Below, in pieces: positions 8,226-15,834 of a DNA stretch of 25,389 nucleotides (position 1 is the stretch's first letter; every line of letters begins with the position of its first letter). This stretch comes from Zoogloeaceae bacterium. Its GTDB lineage: Bacteria; Pseudomonadota; Gammaproteobacteria; Burkholderiales; Rhodocyclaceae. The translations under genes and the position numbers were made by a program. Under the pieces are notes generated by a model. It was not told where the DNA came from and ran no database searches. It saw nothing but the letters and a program-made list of their open reading frames with translations. The DNA is taken from positions 1-25,389 of the forward strand of contig JAIRLE010000038.1 of NCBI GenBank assembly GCA_031259605.1, read 5' to 3'.

Positions 8226-9398
8226 TCAGGCGAACAAATCCACCATGCCCGCGCCCTGCCGCAAACGGTCGGACGCTTCGGCGGACAAATGTGTTTCCAG
8301 TATAGCCCCATCGCCGTCCTCCGTCGCCTCCTTGCCGTGTTGACGCCGGAATTCGCGCAGCGTGGCGTGTTGTTCATGCGACGCGTCCGTCTGCCGTTCC
8401 TGTGCGCCCACTTCCGTCTGCCCCAGGGAAACCCCCGCCGCCGCGAACATTTCGCGCAAGCGCGGCAAGGCGTCTTCAATGGCTTGCCTTGCTTCCTGCG
8501 TGGCAGCGGTAAACACGGCGGTTGCCTTGTCCGCCTCCAGGCTCAGGGTGACGGACAAAGGCCCCAGATGCGCAGGATATAGGCTCAGGCGCGCCTGATG
8601 CTGATCGTTTCTTGCCATCCAGACAATTTTTTCGCCAAATTCCCGCGCCCAGGCGGGTGAAGACAGCGGCGTCGCCAGCGTATCCTGACGCATTCCGCCC
8701 GCATTCGCCGGATTGGTAAAAACGCCTGTCGGCAATGTATTCCGGTTCTGGCCATGCGCAAGGCTTTCGCGCAGCGTCTGCACGAAATCTTCCGCGTTCG
8801 CGGCAAGATTTGCCGACTTCTGCGACAAAACTTCCGCATTCTTTCCGGCCAGGGCGAGCGCAATCTGTCCGTCGGTCATCCCCGCCGTTTCCGTGGCGGC
8901 GCGCTGCCCGCGCATTTCCGGCGCCAGCCGCAAAAGCGTTTCCCGCGGCGTCTCTATCGGCGTCGATAACGCGCCCAGAAGGGGGATCGTCGTCCCCTCT
9001 TCCCCGTTTTGCACCGAAGATTTCTTGGCATCCTCCGGCAACGCCGTCAAAAACGCGTCCGGCGGCAAAGCCATGTCATCGGGCGCGACCTGTTCCACGG
9101 ACGCGCCGGCCAGCGCGCCTTCACCCTCCGCTTGCGCCCATTTTGCCGTTGGCCATTCATGTCCCTGCCGCAACCGTTGCGCCAAGGCTGACCGCAACGC
9201 ATCCTCCGGCGCAGCCGTCGCGTCTTTCCCAGAGAGGAACGCGGCGAGATCGGCTACCGCGCCGTCGCCCTTTTCCGCATCTGCCAGCAACAACCCCATC
9301 AAGCCGGAAAACCCGCACGCTTCGGCAACGCCCTCCGGGGCAGATCCGGAGAGTGGGTTGCCCACGACAGCGAACGCAGAAACCAGTTGAATACTCAT
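8226..9398 (-). CDS. fliK: Flagellar hook-length control protein FliK
   Basis: The open frame extends to 9599 through a partial dispersed repeat; the start MSIQLVSAF at 9398 (390 aa) is preferred because upstream codons look non-coding. The N-terminal two thirds are low-conservation Ala/Glu-rich sequence, as expected of FliK. The conserved Flg_hook domain covers about residues 255-330, with LSLYPAHLGPLSVTLSLEAD, then AIEDALPRLREMFAAAGVSL. FliK measures hook length and triggers the export switch through FlhB. The tail is rich in Gln, His and Glu. It is first in the visible fliK-L-M-N series. The ribosome-binding site is weak, so the exact start is less certain than the family. Confidence 0.88.
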   Translation of the reverse strand: MSIQLVSAFAVVGNPLSGSAPEGVAEACGFSGLMGLLLADAEKGDGAVADLAAFLSGKDATAAPEDALRSALAQRLRQGHEWPTAKWAQAEGEGALAGASVEQVAPDDMALPPDAFLTALPEDAKKSSVQNGEEGTTIPLLGALSTPIETPRETLLRLAPEMRGQRAATETAGMTDGQIALALAGKNAEVLSQKSANLAANAEDFVQTLRESLAHGQNRNTLPTGVFTNPANAGGMRQDTLATPLSSPAWAREFGEKIVWMARNDQHQARLSLYPAHLGPLSVTLSLEADKATAVFTAATQEARQAIEDALPRLREMFAAAGVSLGQTEVGAQERQTDASHEQHATLREFRRQHGKEATEDGDGAILETHLSAEASDRLRQGAGMVDLFA

Positions 9399-9776
9399 GA
9401 CGCCAAACTCGATGAATGAAATGCCAAACCATAAAAGCAAGGGACGTACCAGGCAGGAGACAAATGCGCCAGTTGAAATTCGGGTTGTCCTCCAGCGCCC
9501 AGGTGACGCGCCAGAGCAAGTCCAGGGCTTCATCGTAAAACGAACTCCGGTTTGAAACCCCGCCCGCAAGAAAGGCGCGAAGGATATTGCCCGCGCCATC
9601 GGTATCGAAGAAAGTGCCCATCGTCAATTTGCGGTCAACGAATTGGAATCCTTCCATGCGGCATCGATGTTCGATACCTGTTCCCGGTGCCATCGCGCCG
9701 CTTCCGTACAGGTCATCGACTGCTCCCTGGTCGCATCGGGCGGCTGGATCGGTTCGCCGCCAGCGATTGCCCAAGG
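9399..9776. other. Unassigned stretch between fliK and hemN, possible gene remnant
   Basis: This 378-bp gap lies upstream of fliK and downstream of hemN, both on the minus strand. It contains a 50-bp piece of the dispersed repeat (9534-9583). On the minus strand, frames on both sides of this piece read protein-like but unrelated strings (for example TEAARWHREQVSNIDAAW and EALDLLWRVTWALEDNPNF). Neither has a clear start, and I recognise no family. It may be a decayed gene with the repeat inserted, or the fliK leader. Confidence 0.45.
9534..9583. repeat. Dispersed repeat, partial copy B
   Basis: CGTAAAACGAACTCCGG followed by TTTGAAACCCCGCCCGC and AAGAAAGG matches the first 50 bp of copies A (5802) and C (23872) with few differences. 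The remainder of the repeat, including its stem-loop, is absent here. Confidence 0.75.
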
Positions 9777-11177
9777 CTAGATTACCCTGGAATAGCGGGT
9801 GCGTTGTTGATCGGCGCGCAGGTAGCGGTCGAAAATCATGGAAATGGCGCGCACCAACATGCGGCCTGGCGGCAGCACGGTGATCCAGTCGTCTTCCATC
9901 TGTACCAGCCCGGCTTCCTGCATCGCTTCCAGGTCTTCCCGTTCGGTGGCAAAGTAGGTTCCGAAGTCGATCAAATGCGCGCTTTCTATGGATTCGATGG
10001 AAAGCTCGAAGTGGCACATCAGCGCCTGGATGATGGAACGGCGCAGAATGTCGTCGGCATTGAGTTCGACGCCGCGAAAGACGGGCAGGATTTTCGCGTC
10101 CAGGCGATCGTAATATTCATCCAGCGTCTTGACGTTCTGGAAATAACTCGGCCCCACCTTGCTGATGGAGGAAATGCCGAAAGAGAGCATGTCGCAGTCG
10201 GCGTGGGTGGAATAGCCCTGGAAATTGCGATGCAGCCGTCCCTGGCGCTGGGCGATGGCAAGTTCGTCATCCGGCTTGGCGAAGTGATCCATGCCGATAT
10301 AGACGTAGCCCGCGTCCATGAGCTTCTGGATCGCCAGCGCCAGAATCTGCAAACGGGTATCGGCATCCGGCATGTCCGCTTCGAGGATGCGCCGCTGCGG
10401 TTTGAAAAGACTGGGCAGGTGCGCGTAGTTGTAGATGGAAAGCCGGTCCGGATCCATTTCCAGGATGCGCGTCAGGGTGCGCTCGAACCCTGCCGTGCTT
10501 TGCCGGGGCAGGCCGTAGATGAGATCGATGGAAACGGATTTGAAGCCGTTCTGCCGCGCGGCGCGGATGACTTCGCGGGTTTCCGCCTCGCTCTGGAGGC
10601 GGTTGATGGCGCGCTGCACCGTCTCGTCGAAATCCTGCACACCGACGCTCATGCGATTGAATCCCAGTTCGCCCAGCAACGCGACCGTGGCGGCATCCAC
10701 CTTGCGCGGATCGACTTCGATGGAAAACTCGCCCCCCTCGATCAGGCGAAAGTGCTGGCGCGTCACCGTCATCAATTGACGCATCTCATCGTGCGAAAGA
10801 AAGGTGGGCGTACCGCCGCCCCAGTGCAGTTGCACGGCTTCCGGCCTGTCGCCGTCGTCCAGGCAGCCGCTTTGCAGCGCAATCTCGCGCGCCAGGTATT
10901 TCAGGTATTTGGCGCTGCGTCCGTGATCCTTGGTGATAATCTTGTTGCAGGCGCAGTAGTAACAGATGGTGCTGCAAAAAGGGATGTGGAAGTATAATGA
11001 AAGCGGTCTCTTGATGCCGCCGATGTTGCGTTTGCCCAGCCACAGCCGCGCCGCTTCGGCGTTGAAGGCTTCCACGAAACGGTCGGCGGTCGGATAGGAC
11101 GTGTAGCGCGGTCCATTGATGTCGAAACGGCGGATGATGGCGGGATCAAAAACCAGGCCGGCGGCGGAAAAAGTCAT
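9777..11177 (-). CDS. hemN: Oxygen-independent coproporphyrinogen III oxidase
   Basis: The 466-residue protein matches HemN (E. coli 457 aa), the radical SAM enzyme that converts coproporphyrinogen III to protoporphyrinogen IX without oxygen. The 4Fe-4S motif CxxxCxxC is Cys68, Cys72 and Cys75 in HIPFCSTICYYCACNK; the following Cys77 is also usual. Other marks are GPRYTSYPTADRF near residue 22, GGGTPTFLS, FSIEVDPRKV, and SVGVQDFDETVQRAINR. The C-terminal HemN domain is present, so this is true HemN and not the HemW-type paralogue. It diverges from fnr, and an FNR-type box lies 58 bp upstream, which fits anaerobic induction. Confidence 0.97.
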   Translation of the reverse strand: MTFSAAGLVFDPAIIRRFDINGPRYTSYPTADRFVEAFNAEAARLWLGKRNIGGIKRPLSLYFHIPFCSTICYYCACNKIITKDHGRSAKYLKYLAREIALQSGCLDDGDRPEAVQLHWGGGTPTFLSHDEMRQLMTVTRQHFRLIEGGEFSIEVDPRKVDAATVALLGELGFNRMSVGVQDFDETVQRAINRLQSEAETREVIRAARQNGFKSVSIDLIYGLPRQSTAGFERTLTRILEMDPDRLSIYNYAHLPSLFKPQRRILEADMPDADTRLQILALAIQKLMDAGYVYIGMDHFAKPDDELAIAQRQGRLHRNFQGYSTHADCDMLSFGISSISKVGPSYFQNVKTLDEYYDRLDAKILPVFRGVELNADDILRRSIIQALMCHFELSIESIESAHLIDFGTYFATEREDLEAMQEAGLVQMEDDWITVLPPGRMLVRAISMIFDRYLRADQQRTRYSRVI

Positions 11178-11206
11178 CGGAAACAGAAAAAACGTGAGGA
11201 AAGGCG

Positions 11207-11212
11207 ATTATC
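11207..11212 (-). promoter_or_regulatory. Candidate -10 element of the hemN promoter
   Basis: GATAAT on the minus strand. If these bases are -12 to -7, transcription starts at about 11200, giving a 23-nt leader before the hemN ATG and placing the FNR box centre at -41.5. Confidence 0.5.
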
Positions 11213-11234
11213 TTGGCAGGTCGGGTACGGTTGT

Positions 11235-11248
11235 TTGACCTGAGTCAA
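11235..11248. promoter_or_regulatory. FNR-type binding site between hemN and fnr
   Basis: TTGAC-CTGA-GTCAA is a perfect 5+5 dyad with a 4-bp spacer, a close variant of the FNR/ANR consensus TTGAT-N4-ATCAA. It lies in the 116-bp divergent gap between hemN and fnr. Its centre is 41.5 bp from the inferred hemN transcription start, the standard class II activation position. It also lies 45 bp before the fnr start, so autoregulation is possible. Confidence 0.75.
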
Positions 11249-11293
11249 CCCTTCACGATACGCAAAGCACATAGAAAGAAACAAGGAAACGGC

Positions 11294-12079
11294 ATGCCTT
11301 CGGACAAGGCGCTCAAGACGTCAGGCGCAGCAAACAACAAGCTAGCCCCCAAAGAACTTTCCCTGGCCGTCATCAAGACGGCCTGTTCCAACTGCAACCT
11401 GCGCGAATTGTGTTTGCCCCTGGGGCTTACCGATGACGAAATGGAGCGGCTGGACGAGCTGATCAGCGTCCGGCGGCGCGTCAAGCGCGGCGACAGCCTG
11501 TATCGCGCGGGGCAGCCTTTCGGGTACATCTATGCCATACGCTCCGGCTTTTTCAAGACGGACGTGCTGCTGGAAGACGGGCGCGATCAGGTAACCGGTT
11601 TTCAGATGGCGGGCGAACTGCTGGGCATGGACGGCATCTGTACGGAATGCCACACGTGCAATGCCGTGGCGCTGGAAGACAGCGAAGTCTGTCACATCCC
11701 CTTTTCCCGCCTGGAAAAACTCTCGCGCGAAATCCAGACCCTGCAACACCATTTCCATCAGGTAATGAGCCGGGAAATCGTGCGCGACCACGGCCTCATG
11801 ACCCTGCTGGGCATGATGTGCGTCGAGGAGCGCATTGCGGCTTTTCTCCTGAATCTCTCGCAACGCTTTACCGCGCGCGGCTTTTCTCCGGCGGAATTCA
11901 ATCTGCGAATGACGCGCGAGGAAATCGGCAGCTATCTGGGACTGAAACTGGAAACCGTCTCGCGCGCCTTTTCGCGCTTTCAGGAAGAAAAGCTGATCAA
12001 CGTGCAGCAAAAACACATCCACATTCTCGATATCGACGGCTTGAAACGCATCATGAGCCGCCATAACCAGCGTGCATGA
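11294..12079 (+). CDS. fnr: FNR-type oxygen-sensing transcriptional regulator
   Basis: The ATG at 11294 (261 aa) is preferred over the frame start at 11213 because AAGGAAAC precedes it and because 11213 would place the FNR box inside the coding region. Cys31, Cys34 and Cys40 (CSNCNLRELC) correspond to E. coli FNR Cys20/23/29, and Cys133 (SEVCHIPF) to Cys122, so the 4Fe-4S oxygen-sensing cluster is expected. An extra CTECHTC stretch lies at 116-122. The effector-like beta barrel is followed by a dimer helix and a wHTH (MTREEIGSYLGLKLETVSRAF), whose recognition helix ETVSR matches the FNR type that reads TTGAT half sites. The last four bases overlap the next gene (ATGA). Confidence 0.95.
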   Translation: MPSDKALKTSGAANNKLAPKELSLAVIKTACSNCNLRELCLPLGLTDDEMERLDELISVRRRVKRGDSLYRAGQPFGYIYAIRSGFFKTDVLLEDGRDQVTGFQMAGELLGMDGICTECHTCNAVALEDSEVCHIPFSRLEKLSREIQTLQHHFHQVMSREIVRDHGLMTLLGMMCVEERIAAFLLNLSQRFTARGFSPAEFNLRMTREEIGSYLGLKLETVSRAFSRFQEEKLINVQQKHIHILDIDGLKRIMSRHNQRA

Positions 12080-12771
12080 ACGAACCCGCCTACGGGGCGC
12101 TCTTTCTTTTCGGGCTGTTTGGCGGCACACACTGTCTCGGCATGTGCGGCGGCATTGTCAGTGCCCTGGGCATGGGCGGCGCGCCGCGTTTTTCCCTGCA
12201 TCTGGCCTATAACCTGGGACGCCTTCTCGCCTATGCGTTCGCCGGACTTGTGGCGGGCGCGCTGGGCGCGGCGCTGGGCGCGGGCGGCATGGCGGCGGCG
12301 GCGCAAGCGCCGACGCGTCTTGCCCTGATGCTGTTTGCCAATCTGATGTTGCTGGCGGCGGGGTTGTATCTCATGGGCTTGCCGCGCATCCTCGCTTTTG
12401 CGGAAAAACAGGGACAGCGCCTGTGGCGGCGCATCCAGCCCCTGAGCCGCCGCTTCTTGCCGGTGCGCCATGCCGGGCAGGCCCTGCCGCTCGGCTTCCT
12501 CTGGGGCTGGCTGCCCTGCGGCCTGGTCTATGGCGCGCTCGGCTCGGCACTGGGCAGCGCCTCGCCTGTCCTTGGCGCGCTGGCGATGCTGGCTTTTGGT
12601 TTGGGCACCTTGCCCAATCTGTTGCTGGCGGGATTCGTTTTCGTCCGCTTTCGCGCCGCCGTGCAATCCCGTTGGCTGCGCCGGACGGCGGGCGTTCTGA
12701 TTTTCACCTACGGCGCGTACGGTGTTTACCAGGTTTGGCGAACCGCAATGTCCTTGCGAAGCGTAATTTGA
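12076..12771 (+). CDS. TauE/SafE-like (DsbD_2 type) membrane protein
   Basis: This 231-residue polytopic protein overlaps the fnr stop by ATGA and so is probably co-transcribed and coupled. It begins with FGGTHCLGMCGGI (His19, Cys20, Cys24) and has a second conserved block FLWGWLPCGLVYGAL with Cys148, the signature of the family named sulfite exporter TauE/SafE or cytochrome c biogenesis DsbD_2. In many proteobacteria such genes lie next to ccoNOPQGHIS and fnr/hemN and have been linked to copper handling for cbb3 oxidase. About six membrane spans are visible, with a basic cytoplasmic loop near residues 110-132. The transported substrate cannot be told from the sequence. Confidence 0.85.
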   Translation: MNEPAYGALFLFGLFGGTHCLGMCGGIVSALGMGGAPRFSLHLAYNLGRLLAYAFAGLVAGALGAALGAGGMAAAAQAPTRLALMLFANLMLLAAGLYLMGLPRILAFAEKQGQRLWRRIQPLSRRFLPVRHAGQALPLGFLWGWLPCGLVYGALGSALGSASPVLGALAMLAFGLGTLPNLLLAGFVFVRFRAAVQSRWLRRTAGVLIFTYGAYGVYQVWRTAMSLRSVI

Positions 12772-12790
12772 GGCCAGACTATTTTCCAGT

Positions 12791-13039
12791 ATGGCAACGG
12801 TCCAGAAGACAAGCCCATCCAAGATCAACCCGATCGGACTGAAACGCATCGCTTTCGACGAAGCCTTGGCATGCCGTTCCCCGTCGCTGGACGCGGTCCC
12901 GCCATTGAATGGTTGTCCGATGAACGATTGGGTGATCGCGCCGCGTTTTGATCAGGCATGGGATTTCGCCGCCAATGGCTTGGCGCGGGTTTGGGTCTGC
13001 TCGCGCGGCTCGAAGGAAACCCGCGCGGCGTGTCGATAA
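12791..13039 (+). pseudogene. Small ORF with a single WG-repeat unit, probable gene remnant
   Basis: This 82-codon frame encodes, near its C-terminus, DWVIAPRFDQAWDFAANGLA followed by RVWV. That matches one WG-repeat unit (typically W-V-I-x-P-x-F-D-x-A-x-D-F-x-x-N-G-L-A-x-V). WG-repeat proteins normally carry several units in tandem. Here only one is kept and the frame then runs into Ser/Arg/Cys-rich sequence and stops, so it looks like the remains of a larger gene. The first 40 residues are not recognised. No Shine-Dalgarno was seen. It occupies most of the 302-bp gap between the TauE/SafE-like gene and the methyltransferase. Confidence 0.4.
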
Positions 13040-13073
13040 TGAATTATCCTCTTTTCTTTTGCCCTGCCTTCCG

Positions 13074-14360
13074 ATGATGCGTCCTGTCCGCCTTTCTCCC
13101 GCCCTGCTTGCCCATGGCGTCGCCATTCTGGAACAATTGCTCGCTTTCGACGAAGCCGCCGACAAGACGCTTTCCCGTTACTTTCGCGCCCATCCCAAAC
13201 TTGGTCACGCCGATCGGGGCGTGCTCGCGCAAACCTGCTTCACCCTCCTGCGCCGCTATCGCAGCCTGAGCGCCAGGATCGCCGCCATTTTCCCTGCCGC
13301 GTCCGCCCCTTCGCCCCGCCGCCTGTTCCTTGCCGCGCTTCTCCAGCAAGGCCGCGCCATGCCGGAGATCGAACCCCTGCTCCATTCCGGCGAAGTCCAA
13401 GGATTTGCCGCCCTGAAACACTTTGACGACGGCACGCTCACCGCCGCCGAACGCGCGGATCTGCCCGACTGGCTGCATATCCGGCTCATCGAAGCCTATG
13501 GCGAAGCCGAAACGCAGGCGCTGGCGCAAGCCCTGAATCGTCCCGCGCCGCTGGATCTGCGCGTAAATACCCTGAAAGGCGAGCGCGACGCGGTGCTGGC
13601 GGAATTTGCCCGTGAACGGATAACGGCAACAGCCGGAACGTATTCGCCATTTGCCGTCCGCCTTGCCGAAAAACCCGCGCTTGCCCGCCACCCGCTGTTT
13701 ATGCGAGGCATCATCGAAGTGCAGGACGAAGGCAGTCAGTTGCTCGGTCTGCTGCTCGCTCCCAAACGCGGCGAAGCCGTCGCCGACTTTTGCGCGGGCG
13801 CGGGCGGCAAGACCCTGCTTCTGGGCGCGTTGATGGCCAATAGCGGCAGACTCTACGCTTTTGACGTTTCCGAAAAACGCCTCGCCCGCTTGAAACCCCG
13901 CCTGGCCCGCTCCGGCCTGTCCAACGTTCATCCCATACGCATCGAATCCGAACGCGACCCGCGTCTGAAACGATTGGCCGGAAAAATGGACAAGGTACTG
14001 ATCGACGCGCCCTGCTCCGGCTTGGGCACCCTGCGCCGCAACCCGGAACTGAAATGGCGGCAAACGCCGGAAAGCATCGACGAACTGACGCAAAAACAGG
14101 CCGCCATCCTTGCCGCGGCCGCTCGCCTCGTGCGCCCTGGCGGACACCTGCTCTATGCCACGTGCAGTCTGCTCAACGCGGAAAATGACTGGATTGTCGA
14201 CGCCTTCCTCGCCGCCCACCCGGAGTTCGTCCCGCTTTCCGCCCATGCCGGGCTTGCCCGCTACAACTTGCCGGAAATTGGCGAGCGCCTGCAACTCTTT
14301 CCCCAGCGACATGGCACGGACGCCTTTTATGCGGCCTTGCTCGCGAAAAAAAATACATGA
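13074..14360 (+). CDS. RsmB/NOP-family RNA (cytosine-5) methyltransferase
   Basis: The ATG at 13074 or the adjacent one at 13077 gives about 428 residues; the longer frame from 12948 overlaps the WG-repeat remnant. The N-terminal 140 residues are helical and Arg/Ala-rich and may be a diverged NusB-like region. The SAM-binding Rossmann core has DFCAGAGGKTLLLGALMA near 235. Motif IV DAPCSGLGTLRRNPELKW near 311 and motif VI ATCSLLNAEN near 362 supply the two cysteines of m5C RNA methyltransferases (PC for release, TCS as nucleophile). The substrate is probably rRNA, as in RsmB (16S C967), but it is not in the usual fmt-rsmB context, so another RNA target is possible. Confidence 0.88.
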   Translation: MMRPVRLSPALLAHGVAILEQLLAFDEAADKTLSRYFRAHPKLGHADRGVLAQTCFTLLRRYRSLSARIAAIFPAASAPSPRRLFLAALLQQGRAMPEIEPLLHSGEVQGFAALKHFDDGTLTAAERADLPDWLHIRLIEAYGEAETQALAQALNRPAPLDLRVNTLKGERDAVLAEFARERITATAGTYSPFAVRLAEKPALARHPLFMRGIIEVQDEGSQLLGLLLAPKRGEAVADFCAGAGGKTLLLGALMANSGRLYAFDVSEKRLARLKPRLARSGLSNVHPIRIESERDPRLKRLAGKMDKVLIDAPCSGLGTLRRNPELKWRQTPESIDELTQKQAAILAAAARLVRPGGHLLYATCSLLNAENDWIVDAFLAAHPEFVPLSAHAGLARYNLPEIGERLQLFPQRHGTDAFYAALLAKKNT

Positions 14361-14374
14361 ACGGGGTTTCTCAC

Positions 14375-14380
14375 TATAAT
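14375..14380 (+). promoter_or_regulatory. Perfect TATAAT upstream of lplT
   Basis: A consensus -10 hexamer lies in the 95-bp gap before lplT. No convincing -35 sits 16-18 bp upstream, so it is only a candidate promoter. Confidence 0.3.
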
Positions 14381-14455
14381 CGCGGACGCGCCACGGTCGC
14401 ACGGGCGCACGCGTCAATGCCGCCCTTGTGCTGAAACCGACGAGAGATAAGCGTC

Positions 14456-15742
14456 TTGCCTTCAGGTTTTTACATCATCATGGCCGCGCAGTTTTTTTCC
14501 GCGCTGGCCGACAACGCGCTGTTGATCGTCGCCATTGCCGTATTGCGCGATTTGCAGGTGCCAGACGAATATGTGCCGATACTGAAAATCTCCTTTGCGG
14601 TGTCCTACGTCGCGCTGGCCGCCTTCGTCGGCGCGTTCGCCGATTCCATGCCCAAATGGCGCGTCATGTTCATCAGCAACGGCATCAAGATATTGGGCTG
14701 CATGATGATGCTTCTGGGTACGCATCCGCTCATTGCCTACGCCGTGGTGGGATTGGGCGCGGCGGCCTATTCGCCCGCCAAGTACGGCATTCTCACGGAA
14801 TATCTGCCGCATCGTCTGCTGGTGCTTGCCAATGGCTGGATCGAAGGACTGACCGTGGCCGCCATCATTCTCGGCGTAACGTTGGGCGGCGCGTTGTTTA
14901 CCGATGGCGCAATCCGCGTCCTGCTTGCCGTGCCCTTGCCGTTCCTGGATACGCACATCGAAATGGCGGTCGCCCTCGTCGGCCTGATCTACATCGTGGC
15001 GGCCATCATCAACCTCCATGTGCCGGATACCGGCGTCGATCACAAGCCGCTGAAAAAGAACCCGCTTTATCTGATGCACGAATTCGGCCATTGCGTCGCG
15101 CTCCTCTGGCGCGACAAACTGGGACAGATTTCACTCGCCGTCACTACGCTTTTCTGGGGCGCGGCGGCGGCATTGCAGCTTATCGTCATCAAATGGGCGG
15201 AAGACAAACTGGGCATGGCCTATTCTTCCGCTTCCATGCTGCAGGGCACGGTGGCGGTTGGCGTCGCCATCGGCGCAACCCTGGCCGCCCGCTTCATCAC
15301 CCTGAAAAAATCGGTGCGCGTCATTCCACTGGGCATTGTCATGGGATTCGTCGTGCTGATCATGAATTTCGTCCCCGACAGCAAAATCGCCATTCCGATC
15401 CTGATAGCAATCGGCGCGCTTTCCGGCTTTTTCGTCGTGCCGATGAACGCGCTGCTGCAACACCGGGGGCATATTCTCATGGGCGCGGGACATTCCATCG
15501 CCGTGCAAAACTTCAATGAAAACGTTTCCGTCCTGCTCATGGCGGCCATCTATTTTTTGATGCTCAAGGCAAATATGTCCATTTCCTGGGTCATCACCCT
15601 TTTCGGCCTGTTCGTTAGCGGCATCATGTGCCTCATCCGCCTTCGCCACTTGCAAAATCAGTGCCAGCACGACAGCGTGGCGCATCTGGACGATAATGGC
15701 GTCCATGGACAGCCGCGGAAAAAGCGCAAACTCCCCGGATAG
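14456..15742 (+). CDS. lplT: Lysophospholipid transporter LplT (MFS)
   Basis: The 428-residue product begins at a TTG codon behind GAGAGATAAG; the next ATG in frame is eight codons later (14480). It has about 12 membrane spans and LplT hallmarks: AAQFFSALADNALLIVAIAV at the start, GLGAAAYSPAKYGILTEYLP, LANGWIEGLTVAAIILGV, and FFVVPMNALLQHRGH followed by GAGHSIAVQNFNENVSVLLM. LplT flips lysophospholipids across the inner membrane for reacylation by Aas. No aas gene or acyltransferase domain is in this window. The C-terminus has a short polar tail rich in His, Gln and Lys beyond the last span. Confidence 0.93.
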   Translation: MPSGFYIIMAAQFFSALADNALLIVAIAVLRDLQVPDEYVPILKISFAVSYVALAAFVGAFADSMPKWRVMFISNGIKILGCMMMLLGTHPLIAYAVVGLGAAAYSPAKYGILTEYLPHRLLVLANGWIEGLTVAAIILGVTLGGALFTDGAIRVLLAVPLPFLDTHIEMAVALVGLIYIVAAIINLHVPDTGVDHKPLKKNPLYLMHEFGHCVALLWRDKLGQISLAVTTLFWGAAAALQLIVIKWAEDKLGMAYSSASMLQGTVAVGVAIGATLAARFITLKKSVRVIPLGIVMGFVVLIMNFVPDSKIAIPILIAIGALSGFFVVPMNALLQHRGHILMGAGHSIAVQNFNENVSVLLMAAIYFLMLKANMSISWVITLFGLFVSGIMCLIRLRHLQNQCQHDSVAHLDDNGVHGQPRKKRKLPG

Positions 15743-15834
15743 CCTCTCGCAACGGATGGCGGCGCGTCACGCGCACTGCCGTCATTTCCCGATGCGCAGT
15801 AGAATGCGCCTGTTGTTTCTTTCTGGCTGACGCC

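Noticed and set aside
9399..9599. N-terminal extension of fliK from 9599
   Set aside because: It runs through the repeat piece at 9534-9583 and has no FliK-like character; the ATG at 9398 is a normal start.
9552..10997. Long plus-strand open frame of 481 codons opposite hemN
   Set aside because: Antisense of hemN, with no recognisable domain or ribosome-binding site.
15763..15775. GCGCGTCACGCGC palindrome before pyrC as an operator or PyrR-type element
   Set aside because: Short GC palindromes are frequent at this base composition and nothing else supports a regulatory role.
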